Assembly (NCBI RefSeq): GCF_000696225.1
Contig: NZ_BAWN01000011.1
Location: 1 to 61,870, forward strand
DNA: 61,870 nucleotides
Reading direction: 5' to 3'
DNA from: Serpentinimonas barnesii
Lineage (GTDB): Bacteria; Pseudomonadota; Gammaproteobacteria; Burkholderiales; Burkholderiaceae_C
The notes beneath the pieces were generated by a model. It searched no databases, was not told where the DNA came from, and was given only the letters and a program-made list of their open reading frames with translations. The position numbers were made by a program, and so were the translations under genes. Numbering within the stretch: position 1 is the first letter of the stretch; the number at the start of each line of letters is the position of its first letter. This document shows positions 21,068 through 31,963 of the stretch, in pieces.

Positions 21068-23395
21068 TCAAGCGCCCGTGGCGCCTGCTGCGACCGCACG
21101 CGGCCCCACATTGGCCTCGGCCACGCACAGCGCCGTCATGTTGACGATGCGCCGCACCGTGGCGCTGGCGGTGAGCACGTGCACCGGCTTGGCCACCCCG
21201 AGCAGCATCGGCCCGACGGCGATGCCGCCGCCGGCTGCCGTCTTGAGCAGGTTGTAAGAAATGTTGGCGGCGTCCACATTGGGCAGCACCAACAAGTTGG
21301 CTTCGCCCTCGAGCGCGTTGCGCGGCATCAGGCGCATGCGGGCGGCGGCATCGAGCGCCACGTCGCCGTGCATCTCGCCCTCTACTTCCAGCCACGGCGC
21401 GTGCTCGCGCAACAGCTCCAGCACGCGGCGCATCTTGAGCGCCGAGGGCTGGTCGGAGGAACCAAAGTTGGAATGCGACAGCAGCGCCGCCTTGGGCGTG
21501 ATGCCAAAGCGCAACATCTTGCGCGCCGCCATCTGGGTGATTTCGGCCAGTTGCTCGGCGCTGGGGTCGTAGTTGATGTGGGTGTCGACCATGAACACCT
21601 GGCGCCCGGGCAGCATGAGCGCGTTCATGGCGGCGTAGCAACTGGCGTGCGGGCGCTTGCCGATCACCTGATCGATGTAGTGCAGGTGGATTTGCGGCGT
21701 GCCCCAGGTGCCGCAGATCAGTCCGTCGACGTCGCCCCGGCGCAGCAGCATGGCAGCAATCAGGGTCAGGCGGCGGCGCATCTCGATTTTGGCGATCTGC
21801 TCGGTCACGCCACGGCGCTCTTGCAAGCGGTGGTAGTCCTGCCACAGCTCGCGGTAGCGCTCGTCATGCTCGATGTTGACCACGTCGATATCGCGCCCGA
21901 CCTGCAAGCGCAGCCCAAACTTTTCGATGCGCTGCCCAATCACGGCCGGGCGCCCGATCAGCATGGGGCGCGCCAGCCCCTCATCGACCACGATCTGGCA
22001 GGCGCGCAACACGCGCTCCTCCTCGCCCTCGGCGAACGCGATGCGCTTGTGCTGCGCCTGCTTGGCAATCGCATAGACCGGCTTCATGATGGTGCCGGAA
22101 GCAAAGACGAAGCTTTGCAGCTTTTCGCGGTAGGCCTCGAGGTCGGCGATCGGGCGCAGCGCCACACCCGAGCGCGCGGCCGCCTCGGCCACCGCCGGCG
22201 CGATCTTGATCATCAGGCGCGGATCGAAGGGTTTGGGGATCAGATACTGCGGCCCAAAGGACAACTGTTCGCCCACGTAGGCCGCCGCCACCACCTCGTT
22301 TTGCTCGGCTTGTGCCAGCTCGGCGATGGCGTGCACGGCCGCAATCTCCATCTCGTCGCTGATGGTGCGCGCGCCGGCGTCGAGCGCACCGCGAAAGATG
22401 TAGGGGAAACACAGGACGTTGTTGACCTGATTCGGGTAGTCGCTGCGCCCTGTGGCCATGATGGCGTCGGGGCGCACTGCCTGCACCTCGTGGGGCAGGA
22501 TTTCGGGGGTGGGGTTGGCCAGCGCAAAAATCAGCGGCCGCTGCGCCATGGCGCGCACCATCTCGGGCTTGAGCACGCCGCCGGCTGAGAGGCCCAAAAA
22601 CACGTCGGCACCCGCTATCACTTCGGCCAGCTTGCGCTGCGCGGTGGGCTGGGCAAACTGGGCTTTGTCGGGGTCCATCAGCTCGGTTCGGCCCTCATAG
22701 ACCACGCCGGCGAGGTCGGTGACCCAGATGTTTTCGCGCGGCAGCCCGAGCTTGAGCAGCAGCCCCAGGCAGGCCAGCGCCGCCGCCCCAGCGCCCGAGG
22801 TGACGAGCTTGATCTCGTCGATGCGCTTGCCCACCACCTTGAGGCCGTTGAGCAGCGCCGCCCCAACCACGATGGCGGTGCCATGCTGGTCGTCGTGAAA
22901 GACCGGGATTTGCATGCGCTCGCGCAAGCGCCGCTCGACATAAAAGCAGTCCGGGGCTTTGATGTCTTCGAGGTTGATGCCGCCGAAGGTGGGCTCCAGC
23001 GCGGCGATGATTTCGACCAGCCGTTCCGGGTCTTTTTCGTTGATTTCAAGGTCGAAGACGTCGATGTCGGCGAACTTTTTGAACAGCACGCCCTTGCCTT
23101 CCATCACCGGCTTGGCCGCCAGCGGCCCGATGTCGCCCAGGCCCAGCACCGCCGTGCCGTTGGTGATGACGGCCACCAAGTTGCCGCGGCTGGTGTATTT
23201 GTAGGCGTTCACCGGATCGGCCACGATCTCTTCGCACGGCGCCGCCACGCCGGGCGAGTAAGCCAGCGCCAGGTCGTGCTGGTTCGTGAGCTGCTTGGTG
23301 GCGCGAATGGCGACCTTGCCCGGCGTCGGGAATTCGTGGTACTTGAGGGCCGCGCGGCGCATTTCGGCGCGCTGGTCTTCGGGTGGGGTAAGCAT
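21068..23395 (-). CDS. maeB: NADP-dependent malic enzyme (MaeB type)
   Basis: 775 residues. The N-terminal malic and NAD-binding domains ([35 protein letters not shown] as [31 protein letters not shown]) are fused to a C-terminal phosphotransacetylase-like domain (from ~430, [16 protein letters not shown]), as in large MaeB enzymes that decarboxylate malate to pyruvate with NADP. The C-terminal domain is usually regulatory and not catalytic. Monocistronic; ~170 bp separate its ATG from the chemoreceptor stop. Confidence 0.95.
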   Translation of the reverse strand: MLTPPEDQRAEMRRAALKYHEFPTPGKVAIRATKQLTNQHDLALAYSPGVAAPCEEIVADPVNAYKYTSRGNLVAVITNGTAVLGLGDIGPLAAKPVMEGKGVLFKKFADIDVFDLEINEKDPERLVEIIAALEPTFGGINLEDIKAPDCFYVERRLRERMQIPVFHDDQHGTAIVVGAALLNGLKVVGKRIDEIKLVTSGAGAAALACLGLLLKLGLPRENIWVTDLAGVVYEGRTELMDPDKAQFAQPTAQRKLAEVIAGADVFLGLSAGGVLKPEMVRAMAQRPLIFALANPTPEILPHEVQAVRPDAIMATGRSDYPNQVNNVLCFPYIFRGALDAGARTISDEMEIAAVHAIAELAQAEQNEVVAAAYVGEQLSFGPQYLIPKPFDPRLMIKIAPAVAEAAARSGVALRPIADLEAYREKLQSFVFASGTIMKPVYAIAKQAQHKRIAFAEGEEERVLRACQIVVDEGLARPMLIGRPAVIGQRIEKFGLRLQVGRDIDVVNIEHDERYRELWQDYHRLQERRGVTEQIAKIEMRRRLTLIAAMLLRRGDVDGLICGTWGTPQIHLHYIDQVIGKRPHASCYAAMNALMLPGRQVFMVDTHINYDPSAEQLAEITQMAARKMLRFGITPKAALLSHSNFGSSDQPSALKMRRVLELLREHAPWLEVEGEMHGDVALDAAARMRLMPRNALEGEANLLVLPNVDAANISYNLLKTAAGGGIAVGPMLLGVAKPVHVLTASATVRRIVNMTALCVAEANVGPRAVAAGATGA

Positions 23396-23565
23396 GGATG
23401 CGGTCTCCGGCGGGTGCAGGGGCTATGACACGGTGGCGCCGCTGGCCTCAGGGGCTGGCAGCGGATGCGGCTGACTGGCATTGTAGGGCGCACAGACCGC
23501 CCCTGTCGCCGCCCAACCTTTCCAGCCCCGCAGCAGGGCCTGCTTGCGCGGCGGCCCTGCGTGGG

Positions 23566-25098
23566 TCAGGGCTGGCGCAAGGTCAGGGCCTTGGGGGCGT
23601 GGCCGCGCAAGGCCGCAGGCCGCTGCTTGGGCTGCTCGGTCTGCCCCGTCCGCCCCGTATCCGCTTGGCCGAGTTGGAACACCGACACCGCCTGCTCCAG
23701 CCGCTGAGCTTGTTGGCTCAGGCTCTCGGTGGCTGCGGTGCTTTGCTCGACCAAGGCCGCGTTTTGCTGCGTCACCGCATCCAGGTGCGAGACGGCGATG
23801 TTGACTTGCCCTATGCCTGCGCTTTGCTCTTGCGCCGCCGCAGCGATATCGGCCATGATGCCATTGACGCGCTGCACGCTGTCCACCAAGGACTGCATGG
23901 TGAGGGCTGCGCGACCGACCAGATCGTTGCCGGTTTGCACCCGCTCCACGCTGACGTTGATGAGGTCTTTGATTTCGCGCGCCGCTTGGGCGCTGCGTTG
24001 CGCCAGCGTGCGCACTTCGGCGGCCACCACCGCAAAGCCGCGCCCTTGTTCACCGGCCCGGGCGGCCTCAACCGAGGCGTTGAGGGCCAGAATATTGGTC
24101 TGAAAAGCAATGCCGTCGATCACCCCGATGATCTCGCGGATGCGCTCGCTGCTTTGGTGGATTTGAGCCATCGAGCCGCTCAACTGCCCCACCTCCTGCC
24201 CCCCGCGCTGCGCGTGGCTGGCGGCTTGCGCCACCATTTCACGCGCTTGGCCCGCCGCCGCAGCGGAATGCTGCACCCCCGCTGTGAGTTGCTCCAAGCT
24301 GGCCGCCGTCTGCTGCAGGCTGCTGGCAGCTTGCTCGGTGCGCTGGCTCAGATCGCGGTTGCCGCCCGCAATTTCTTGGCTGGCCGACAGCACGCTGTCG
24401 ACCGCGTGGCGCACCGTTGCCACCGCCTGCGCCATCCGATCGAGGTTGTCGCGCAACTGCAGCGCCAGCGGGGCCTGCACCTGCGCCCGGCGGGTATCGA
24501 GCGAAATCTGCTCGCCTTGGCGGATGCCACTGGCCAGCACCGCCACCTCGGCGTTGTCGCGCACGCTGCCGGCCAGGCGCAGCACCAGGAACACCTGCAG
24601 CGCCGTTTGCACCACCACGTAGAACGCGTGCAACAAGATGATGCCAAAGTTGGGCTCGCTCAAGCAATAGACCCCCACTCCCATGGCCTGCAAGCGGTCA
24701 AACCCAATGTGGTGCAACGCAAACAGGGCCGCCGCCAACACGATCGGGCGCCAATCAAGGTAGACCAGCAGCAAGGCCAGCGTGACGAACACACCGAAGT
24801 GAAATTCGAGCATGCCCATGGCGGTGTGGATGTGCAAGGCCACCAGCGCCACCAGCGAAAAGGTGATGAGCAGGCGCGCCGCCAAATGGCCGCGCAAGGC
24901 CACAAAACCCAGCACGCCGGGCAGCGCCAGCCCTACGGCCAGCAGCACCGTGGTGGTGGTCGACAAATCGGGCCGGTTGAACCACCAGCCCAACGCCACC
25001 GCGCCCAACACGTACAGGCCCAGCGCGACCAGCAAAATGGCGTCTCCCAAACGGTGCTGGGCGGGCAAACCGGACACTTGCTCAGTAGAATTTTTCAT
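23566..25098 (-). CDS. Methyl-accepting chemotaxis protein with multi-pass membrane N-terminus
   Basis: 510 residues. The first ~190 contain about six hydrophobic helices ([36 protein letters not shown] and others) with no large periplasmic sensor domain. The rest is a cytoplasmic signalling domain with the conserved hairpin tip ([36 protein letters not shown]). It relays a membrane or internal stimulus to CheA/CheW. The ATG at 25098 is preferred over 25140, because the added 14 residues are not hydrophobic and look non-native. Confidence 0.9.
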   Translation of the reverse strand: MKNSTEQVSGLPAQHRLGDAILLVALGLYVLGAVALGWWFNRPDLSTTTTVLLAVGLALPGVLGFVALRGHLAARLLITFSLVALVALHIHTAMGMLEFHFGVFVTLALLLVYLDWRPIVLAAALFALHHIGFDRLQAMGVGVYCLSEPNFGIILLHAFYVVVQTALQVFLVLRLAGSVRDNAEVAVLASGIRQGEQISLDTRRAQVQAPLALQLRDNLDRMAQAVATVRHAVDSVLSASQEIAGGNRDLSQRTEQAASSLQQTAASLEQLTAGVQHSAAAAGQAREMVAQAASHAQRGGQEVGQLSGSMAQIHQSSERIREIIGVIDGIAFQTNILALNASVEAARAGEQGRGFAVVAAEVRTLAQRSAQAAREIKDLINVSVERVQTGNDLVGRAALTMQSLVDSVQRVNGIMADIAAAAQEQSAGIGQVNIAVSHLDAVTQQNAALVEQSTAATESLSQQAQRLEQAVSVFQLGQADTGRTGQTEQPKQRPAALRGHAPKALTLRQP

Positions 25099-25219
25099 GG
25101 CTGCAAAGGGCTTGGGTGGACAGCGGGTAATGCAATTCAAGCATGTGCTTACCCCTCATGGTACCAAACAAAGCCGCCAGCAATGCGAGGGTGGCACCCC
25201 ATCGGCCAAGGCAGGCGCA

Positions 25220-26101
25220 TCAGCCTGCGGGCAAGGTGTGCAAGGGCAAATCGTGCGCTGCGGCCAGTTGCTCGAGCTGCGCACGGGTGCGTTGCGCCAT
25301 GAAGGCCGCTACCGCTTGGTGGGCCTGTGCGCTGCCCCAGTCGGGCATGGGCGGCATGTCCAGCCCCACCAACTGCGCCAGCGCAGTGGCAAAGTGCGGC
25401 TCCAGCGCCGCCAGCGCCACCCGCCCGTCCAGGCAGGGGTAGAGTCGGTAGCCGGCGTGCCCTCCCCCCAGCAGGGCCCCCGCTGACGTCAAGCCCCACT
25501 GCCGCGGCAAGGCCAGCCAGTGCGCGGCCTCGGTCAGCGCCACCTCGCGGTGCGCACCGCCGCCGCTGCGCTGGCGCTGCGCCAGCACCTGCAGCACCGC
25601 CTCGCTGGCCAGCAGGGCCCCGGCCATGTCGGCCAGCAGGCTCACCGGCATCTGCAAACCGGGCACCAGCCCGGCTTCGGACTGGTAGCTCAAGTCGTGG
25701 CCCGCCTCATCGGCGCGGCCACCCGGCGCCCCCACGATGGCCACGGTGCACAAAGCCGGGTAGCGCGCCCGCAAAGACTCGGCATCCAGCCCCAAGCGGC
25801 GCAGGGCGGCAGGCCTAAAGGAGGTGAGCAACACGTCGACGCGCCCCAACAAGGCGTGCAAGCGCTGTTGCCCGGTCGCGCTTTTTAAATCCAGTGTGGT
25901 CTGCCAGATGCCCAGGCCCAGCTGCTGCTGCGCTTGCGGGCTGTACTGCGCCATCGGGTCGCCACTGGGCGGCAGCACCTGGGTGCAGCGCGCGCCCATG
26001 GCGCGCAGGCGCTGCAAGGCCGCAGGCCCGGGCAGATTCAGCGCCAAACTGAGCAGGCGCGTGCCGTGCAAGGCATGGAGCGGGTGGCTGTTGCTTGACA
26101 C
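25220..26101 (-). CDS. Short CaiB/BaiF family CoA-transferase
   Basis: 293 residues from GTG. LLSLALNLPGPAALQRLRAMGA is the family N-terminus and SLLADMAGALLASEAVL carries the conserved catalytic Asp of class III CoA-transferases. Family members are usually 360-400 aa, so this one lacks part of the C-terminal region. It is similar to alpha-methylacyl-CoA racemase-like short forms. The substrate is unknown. The downstream thioredoxin-like gene ends 9 bp before its start. Confidence 0.75.
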   Translation of the reverse strand: MSSNSHPLHALHGTRLLSLALNLPGPAALQRLRAMGARCTQVLPPSGDPMAQYSPQAQQQLGLGIWQTTLDLKSATGQQRLHALLGRVDVLLTSFRPAALRRLGLDAESLRARYPALCTVAIVGAPGGRADEAGHDLSYQSEAGLVPGLQMPVSLLADMAGALLASEAVLQVLAQRQRSGGGAHREVALTEAAHWLALPRQWGLTSAGALLGGGHAGYRLYPCLDGRVALAALEPHFATALAQLVGLDMPPMPDWGSAQAHQAVAAFMAQRTRAQLEQLAAAHDLPLHTLPAG

Positions 26102-26110
26102 GGCCGGGCA

Positions 26111-26680
26111 TCAATGCGGCTCGTGGCCGGGTTTCCACTTGATGCCGCAACCCAGGCTGGGGCGTTGCTCGGCCGCCGGGGCGCGCCCGGCCAGCACGGC
26201 TTCGATGGCGGCGCGCAAGTCCGCGCCCGTCACCGGCACCCCGTTGCCGGGGCGGGCGTCGTCGAATTGGCCGCGATAGGCCAATTGGTGTGCCGCGTCG
26301 TAGAGGAAAAAGTCGGGCGTGCAGGCGGCTTGGTAGGCCTGCGCCACCGCCTGGCTTTCATCGTAAAGGTAGGGGAAGGCAAAGCCCTTGCGCTGCGCCA
26401 GTTGCGCCATTTTGTCGGGCGCATCGTCGGGGTAGCGCGCCACGTCGTTGGCGTTGATCGCCACCACCGCCAAACCCTGGGCCTGGCAGGCGTTGAGCAC
26501 GCGCACCATCTCATCCAAGATGTGCAGCACAAAGGGGCAGTGGTTGCAAGTGAAGATCACCAGCAGCGGCTGGCCACTGAAGTTGGCCAAACCCAGCTGG
26601 CGTCCGCTGAGCGGCTCGGGCAAACGGAAATCGGGCGCTGCGCTGCCCAGCGCGCGCATGGTCGAGGGTGTGCGGGCCAT
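26111..26680 (-). CDS. AhpC/TSA-type thioredoxin-fold protein
   Basis: 189 residues. PDFRLPEPLSGRQLGLANFSGQ followed by VIFTCNHCPFV has a CxxC-type pair at Cys45 and Cys48, and AVVAINANDVARYPDDAPDKM is typical of a subgroup of thiol oxidoreductases related to AhpC/TSA and ResA. There is no signal peptide, so it is probably cytoplasmic. ATG at 26680; the longer ORF to 26791 adds non-conserved sequence. Probably co-transcribed with the CoA-transferase gene. Confidence 0.85.
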   Translation of the reverse strand: MARTPSTMRALGSAAPDFRLPEPLSGRQLGLANFSGQPLLVIFTCNHCPFVLHILDEMVRVLNACQAQGLAVVAINANDVARYPDDAPDKMAQLAQRKGFAFPYLYDESQAVAQAYQAACTPDFFLYDAAHQLAYRGQFDDARPGNGVPVTGADLRAAIEAVLAGRAPAAEQRPSLGCGIKWKPGHEPH

Positions 26681-26996
26681 GGTGTGGAGCTTTAACAACG
26701 GGGAGGGGGGGGGAAACCAAACGGCCCTCGGTGCACGGGCCTTGGTGCCGACCCCAGTGCAGCGAATCGCGTTGGCCCATTCTAAGCCCAAGCGATCTGG
26801 GTGCAGCGTGCGCGAGCCGGGGCATGCGTCGGCGCAGACACGCAGCCACCCAAGGCGCTACAGCGCAGCGCCGACCCAAAACCGGCAATCAATTAATAAC
26901 AAGCTTAGTTGATCATAAAAAATTAATGACTTTACCTGAACGGTCATCATCGGTCTAATCCGCATCTGCCCCTCAGCCACACGCGAAAGTGACCCC
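26681..26996. promoter_or_regulatory. Promoter region of sbtA (divergent intergenic)
   Basis: 316 bases without a gene. The 26885-26935 stretch is markedly AT-rich for this genome and contains the palindromes AAGCTT (26901-26906) and TGATCA (26910-26915), plus the dyad ATGAC-N12-GTCAT (26926-26947). These are reasonable operator candidates for the sbtA-sbtB unit; a CbbR-type LysR regulator is one possibility. A poly-G stretch (GGGGAGGGGGGGG) at about 26699 belongs to the other side. Confidence 0.5.
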
Positions 26997-27998
26997 ATGC
27001 CCGGCTTCGACCTGCTGATCGCCAACCTGATCCAACCCATCATCCTGGCCTTCGTCTTAGGTGCGATAGCCGGATTTTTACGCAGCGAACTTGAACTGCC
27101 CGCAGCGGTGATCAGCCTGCTGGCCATCTACCTGCTGTTTTCTATCGGGCTGGAGGGCGGGCGCGAGCTGGCGCAGGCCGAATTGGGCGGGCTGTTGCCG
27201 CTGCTGGCTTTGACGCTGTTCATGGTTGTGGCCATCCCGCTGCTGGTCTATTCGGTAACCCGCTTGCTGGGGCGCTTTGACATCAGCAACGCAGCGGCGC
27301 TGGCGGCGCACTACGGCTCGGTCTCGACCGCCACCTTTTTCTCCTCGCTCACGCTGGCCACCGCCATGGGCACGCCGGCCGGTGGCTACATGGTCGCGAT
27401 GGTGGCGCTGATGGAGTTTGCCGTTATCTTCTCGCTCTTGATTGCGCGGGTGGCCATGGCGCGCGAACTGGCCGCCAGCAACCAAGCCAACCCGAACCAG
27501 ATCCGCATCGGCGAGCTGCTGCTCGACACCCTGCGTGGGCGCGGCATTGTGTTGCTGGGCGGCGGCATGATGATCGGCTTTCTCACCACCGACGCGCAGT
27601 GGCAGCAAATTTCGCCCTTTTACGACGACCTGTTTCGCGGCATGCTGATGCTGTTCCTGCTCGAAATGGGCATGACCGCGGCGCGCCACATCCGCGCCTT
27701 TCGCGAGGTGGGTTGGTTCATGCTCGGCTTTGGCACGCTGATGCCGGTTTTCAATGGCATCGTCGGCGTGACGCTGGGGCAGGCGATCGGGCTGGGGTTG
27801 GGCGGCTCCTTTGTATTTGGGGCCCTGTGCGCCAGCGCATCTTTCATCGACGCCCCGGCCGCCTGCCGGGCCTCGCTGCCACAGGCCAACCCGGGCATTT
27901 ACCTGACTGCGTCGCTGGGCATCACGCTGCCGTTCAACTTGCTGCTGGGCTTGCCGCTGTATTACAGTTACGCCACATGGCTCCATGGCGTGGCCTAA
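26997..27998 (+). CDS. sbtA: Sodium-dependent bicarbonate transporter SbtA
   Basis: 333 residues with about ten membrane helices in two inverted halves. LLFSIGLEGGREL, AALAAHYGSVSTATF, GGYMVAMVALMEF and GALCASASFIDAPAACR are signature segments of the SbtA family, which imports HCO3- with Na+ for carbon-concentrating mechanisms. GAAAGTGA-type spacing before ATG 26997 supports the start. sbtB follows 160 bp downstream and the Calvin operon converges on it, so it belongs to a carbon-acquisition locus. Confidence 0.94.
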   Translation: MPGFDLLIANLIQPIILAFVLGAIAGFLRSELELPAAVISLLAIYLLFSIGLEGGRELAQAELGGLLPLLALTLFMVVAIPLLVYSVTRLLGRFDISNAAALAAHYGSVSTATFFSSLTLATAMGTPAGGYMVAMVALMEFAVIFSLLIARVAMARELAASNQANPNQIRIGELLLDTLRGRGIVLLGGGMMIGFLTTDAQWQQISPFYDDLFRGMLMLFLLEMGMTAARHIRAFREVGWFMLGFGTLMPVFNGIVGVTLGQAIGLGLGGSFVFGALCASASFIDAPAACRASLPQANPGIYLTASLGITLPFNLLLGLPLYYSYATWLHGVA

Positions 27999-28158
27999 AA
28001 AATGCGGCGGCTCCTGTGGGGGGCTCTGTGAGCCTGTATTCATTTAGCCTGCACCCACCGGCTCACCCCGCACAAAGCCCCATGGCAGCGCCACATACGC
28101 TGCCCGCCCTTGTGCTTGTGCATGACTTGCCCCGATTGCCCCACCCTGGAGACCCGCC

Positions 28159-28482
28159 ATGAAACGACAACTGGAACACAAAAAGCTGCTCATCCTGATC
28201 ACCGCCAAGCCTTTGCAGCGCATGGTGATCGAGACCCTTGCCCCGCGCGGCATCGGCGGCTACACCATTTCTTCTGTTACCGGGGCTGGAGCCTCGGGGC
28301 TCAACACCGGCACCCTGCCCAGCGACAGCAATGTGATGATCCACATCATCCTGTCGGAGCGGCGGCTGATGGGGGTGCTGGAAGACATCGATGCCCTGAT
28401 GGAGCGCGGCTACCGCATCAAGGCGATTGTGCAAGACATACAAATCCTGCCACGCAAGCTAGCCGACGCAGCCGGGGCGTAA
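28159..28482 (+). CDS. sbtB: PII-like SbtB regulatory protein
   Basis: 107 residues. KKLLILITAKPLQRMVIETLAPRGIGGYTIS, GAGASGLNTGTL and VMIHIILSERRLMGVLEDI fit the PII-like SbtB family, which binds adenine nucleotides such as cAMP and AMP and gates SbtA. The cyanobacterial C-terminal redox loop (CGPxxC) is absent. The ATG at 28159 follows GGAGA. The stop codon abuts the terminator that ends the opposing Calvin operon. Confidence 0.88.
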   Translation: MKRQLEHKKLLILITAKPLQRMVIETLAPRGIGGYTISSVTGAGASGLNTGTLPSDSNVMIHIILSERRLMGVLEDIDALMERGYRIKAIVQDIQILPRKLADAAGA

Positions 28483-28506
28483 AAAAACCCCGCTGCTCGG
28501 GCGGGG
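28481..28506 (-). terminator. Intrinsic terminator of the Calvin-cycle operon
   Basis: Minus-strand hairpin CCCCGC, loop CCGAGCA, GCGGGG followed by seven Ts. It sits ~50 bases after the fba stop and touches the sbtB stop codon. A strong, textbook intrinsic terminator for the cbbY-...-fba transcript; sbtB transcripts also pass through the stem but without a U-tract. Confidence 0.9.
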
Positions 28507-28556
28507 TGGCGCTCTGTGGCTGTGGCAGCAGGCCAGGCCTGCTGCTCGCGGGCTCT

Positions 28557-29624
28557 TTAGCCGATCAGGGGCTTGAGCTCGCCCTTGTCATAGCGCTTTT
28601 GCATCGCTTCCAAGCTGTGGATGGTGCCGATGCGCGAGGCCATGCCAGCCGAACCAAAGGCGCGGTAGCGGTCTTCGCAGATCGCCTGCATGGCTTTGGT
28701 GGCTTCTTTGAAAAACTTGCGCGGGTCGAAGTTCTTGCGGTCGTTGGCCAAGTGCCGGCGGATGGCCCCGGTGCTGGCCATGCGCAGATCGGTGTCGATG
28801 TTGACCTTGCGCACCCCGTTTTTGATGCCTTCGACGATTTCTTCCACCGGCACGCCGTAGGTTTGGCCCATGTCGCCGCCGTGCTGGTTGATGATGGCCA
28901 ACCAGTCTTCGGGCACGCTGGAGGAGCCGTGCATCACCAGATGCACATTGGGGATGCGCTGGTGGATTTCCTTGACGCGGTCGATGCGCAGCACCTTGCC
29001 GGTGGGCTTGCTGCTGAACTTGTAGGCGCCGTGGCTGGTGCCGATGGCGATGGCCAGCGCATCGACCTGGGTTTTTTGCACGAAATCGGCGGCTTCGTCG
29101 GGGTCGGTGAGCAGGGACGAATGGTCCAGCACACCTTCGGCGCCGTGGCCGTCTTCTTCGCCGGCCTGGCCGGTTTCGAGCGAGCCTAGGCAGCCCAGCT
29201 CGCCCTCTACCGACACGCCGCAGGCGTGCGCGAGTTCGACCACTTTGCGCGTAACTTCGACGTTGTACTCGTAGGAAGCCGGGGTCTTGCCGTCTTCGCG
29301 CAGGCTGCCGTCCATCATCACCGAGCTAAAGCCGGACTGGATGGAGCGAAAGCACACCCCCGGCGTGGCGCCGTGGTCTTGGTGCATACAAACCGGGATG
29401 TGCGGGTACATCTCGATCGCGGCAGCGATGAGGTGGCGCAAAAAGGGCTCACCGGCATAGGAGCGTGCCCCGGCCGAGCCTTGCAAAATCACCGGGCTGT
29501 TGACCGCCGCCGCGGCCTGCATGATGGCTTGCACCTGCTCCAGGTTGTTGACGTTGAAAGCCGGCAGGCCGTAGCCGTGTTCGGCGGCGTGGTCCAGCAG
29601 TTGACGCAGGGAAATGAGGGCCAT
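28557..29624 (-). CDS. fba: Class II fructose-bisphosphate aldolase (Calvin subtype)
   Basis: 355 residues, last gene of the Calvin operon. Zn ligands sit in VCMHQDHGA and GSSSVPEDW follows; [26 protein letters not shown] is typical of the class II Calvin-cycle subtype (CbbA). Condenses DHAP with glyceraldehyde-3-phosphate, or with erythrose-4-phosphate to give SBP. 24 bp separate it from pgk; ATG at 29624. Confidence 0.97.
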   Translation of the reverse strand: MALISLRQLLDHAAEHGYGLPAFNVNNLEQVQAIMQAAAAVNSPVILQGSAGARSYAGEPFLRHLIAAAIEMYPHIPVCMHQDHGATPGVCFRSIQSGFSSVMMDGSLREDGKTPASYEYNVEVTRKVVELAHACGVSVEGELGCLGSLETGQAGEEDGHGAEGVLDHSSLLTDPDEAADFVQKTQVDALAIAIGTSHGAYKFSSKPTGKVLRIDRVKEIHQRIPNVHLVMHGSSSVPEDWLAIINQHGGDMGQTYGVPVEEIVEGIKNGVRKVNIDTDLRMASTGAIRRHLANDRKNFDPRKFFKEATKAMQAICEDRYRAFGSAGMASRIGTIHSLEAMQKRYDKGELKPLIG

Positions 29625-29648
29625 GAATGTCTCCGTTGCTGTAGAAAA

Positions 29649-30917
29649 TTAGTTGGCGCGGCGCGCCAGCACCTCGAAAGCCGGCAGGGTGCGGCCCTCC
29701 AGCACTTCGAGGAAAGCCCCGCCGCCGGTCGAGATGTAGCCCACTTGCGGCTCGATGCCGTATTTGGCAATCGCCGCCAGCGTGTCGCCACCACCGGCGA
29801 TGCTAAAGGCCGGGCTGGCGGCGATGGCGCGCGCCAGCGTTTCGGTGCCGTGGGAGAAGGCGTCGAACTCGAACACCCCCACCGGGCCGTTCCAGACGAT
29901 GGTGCCGGCGTTCTCGATCTGCGTCGCCAGCCGGGCAGCGGTCTCGGGGCCGATGTCCAAGATCAGGTCGTCAGGGGCCACGTCGGCCACCGCCTTCACC
30001 GTGGCCTCGGCGTCGGCGGCAAAGCGCTTGGCCACCACCACGTCGGTGGGGATGGGCACCTCGGCACTGCGTGCCTTCATGGCGGCCATGACGGCGCGCG
30101 CCTGCTCCACCAAGTCCGGCTCGGCCAAGCTGTTGCCGATCGGCAGCCCGGCCGCCAGCATGAAGGTGTTGGCGATGCCGCCGCCCACGATCAGGCCATC
30201 GACCTTGTCGGCCAGGCTTTGCAAAATGGTGAGCTTGGTGGACACCTTGGAGCCCGCCACGATCGCCAGCAGCGGGCGCTTCGGTAACGTGCCCCCAACC
30301 CTGGCTTCGCCAGGCCCCCCGAGGGGGTGCTGCCCTTCTTGGGGCGGCCCGGCGAAAGGCAGGCCAAGCGCATTGCCGATGGCGTCCATCTCGGCCGCCA
30401 GCAAGGGGCCGGCACAGGCCAGCGGCGCCGTTTCGGCGATGCCGTAGGTGCTGCCCTCGGCGCGGTGCGCGGTGCCAAAGGCGTCGTGCACGAAAATGTC
30501 GCACAGCCGCCCGAGCTTGGCCGCCAGTTCGGGGCTGTTTTTCTTTTCGCCCTTGTTGAGGCGGCAGTTTTCGAGCAGCACCAGTTGGCCGGGCTGCACC
30601 TCAAAACCGCCATCGACCCAGTCGGCAATCAAGGGCACCGGGCGGCCCAGCAGCTCGCTCAGGCGCGCCGCCACCGGGGCCAGCGAATCTTCGGCGCGCC
30701 ACAGGCCCTCGGTCGGGCGCCCGAGGTGCGACGTCACCATCACGGCAGCCCCGGCGTCCAGCGCCATGCGCATGGCTGGCAGGCTGGCGCGGATGCGCGT
30801 GTCTTCGGTGATTTGCAGCGCCTCATTCAGAGGGACGTTGAGGTCGGCGCGGATGAACACCCGCTTGCCAGTGGCCTGACCGCTGGCGCAGAGATCGGAG
30901 AAACGCAGGAAGTTCAT
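29649..30917 (-). CDS. pgk: Phosphoglycerate kinase with a ~28-residue insertion
   Basis: 422 residues against ~397 for usual bacterial [35 protein letters not shown] and [12 protein letters not shown] are all intact, so the enzyme should phosphorylate 3-phosphoglycerate. Between residues ~185 and ~212 there is an extra Gly/Pro-rich stretch ([18 protein letters not shown]) encoded by a palindromic repeat, after which the normal [16 protein letters not shown] resumes. The start is ATG 30917; the ORF to 31049 runs into gap. Confidence 0.95.
   Translation of the reverse strand: MNFLRFSDLCASGQATGKRVFIRADLNVPLNEALQITEDTRIRASLPAMRMALDAGAAVMVTSHLGRPTEGLWRAEDSLAPVAARLSELLGRPVPLIADWVDGGFEVQPGQLVLLENCRLNKGEKKNSPELAAKLGRLCDIFVHDAFGTAHRAEGSTYGIAETAPLACAGPLLAAEMDAIGNALGLPFAGPPQEGQHPLGGPGEARVGGTLPKRPLLAIVAGSKVSTKLTILQSLADKVDGLIVGGGIANTFMLAAGLPIGNSLAEPDLVEQARAVMAAMKARSAEVPIPTDVVVAKRFAADAEATVKAVADVAPDDLILDIGPETAARLATQIENAGTIVWNGPVGVFEFDAFSHGTETLARAIAASPAFSIAGGGDTLAAIAKYGIEPQVGYISTGGGAFLEVLEGRTLPAFEVLARRAN
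30279..30362. repeat. Palindromic repeat inserted in frame inside pgk
   Basis: The insertion DNA contains CTGGC-TTC-GCCAG, CCCCCCGAGGGGG and a GGGGC/GCCC dyad. This is the architecture of the GC-rich palindromic repeat common between genes in Comamonadaceae. Length is a multiple of three and it is open in the pgk frame. Family knowledge of the repeat is from memory and not from a search. Confidence 0.7.
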
Positions 30918-30930
30918 CGTGCGCCCTTGC

Positions 30931-31956
<1,026 letters not shown>

Positions 31957-31963
31957 TTAAAAT

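Noticed and set aside
19952-22588. 878-codon open frame spanning rsmA end, barstar and maeB antisense
   Set aside because: Sense frames (rsmA, barstar, maeB) have family motifs; this one is a compositional artefact.
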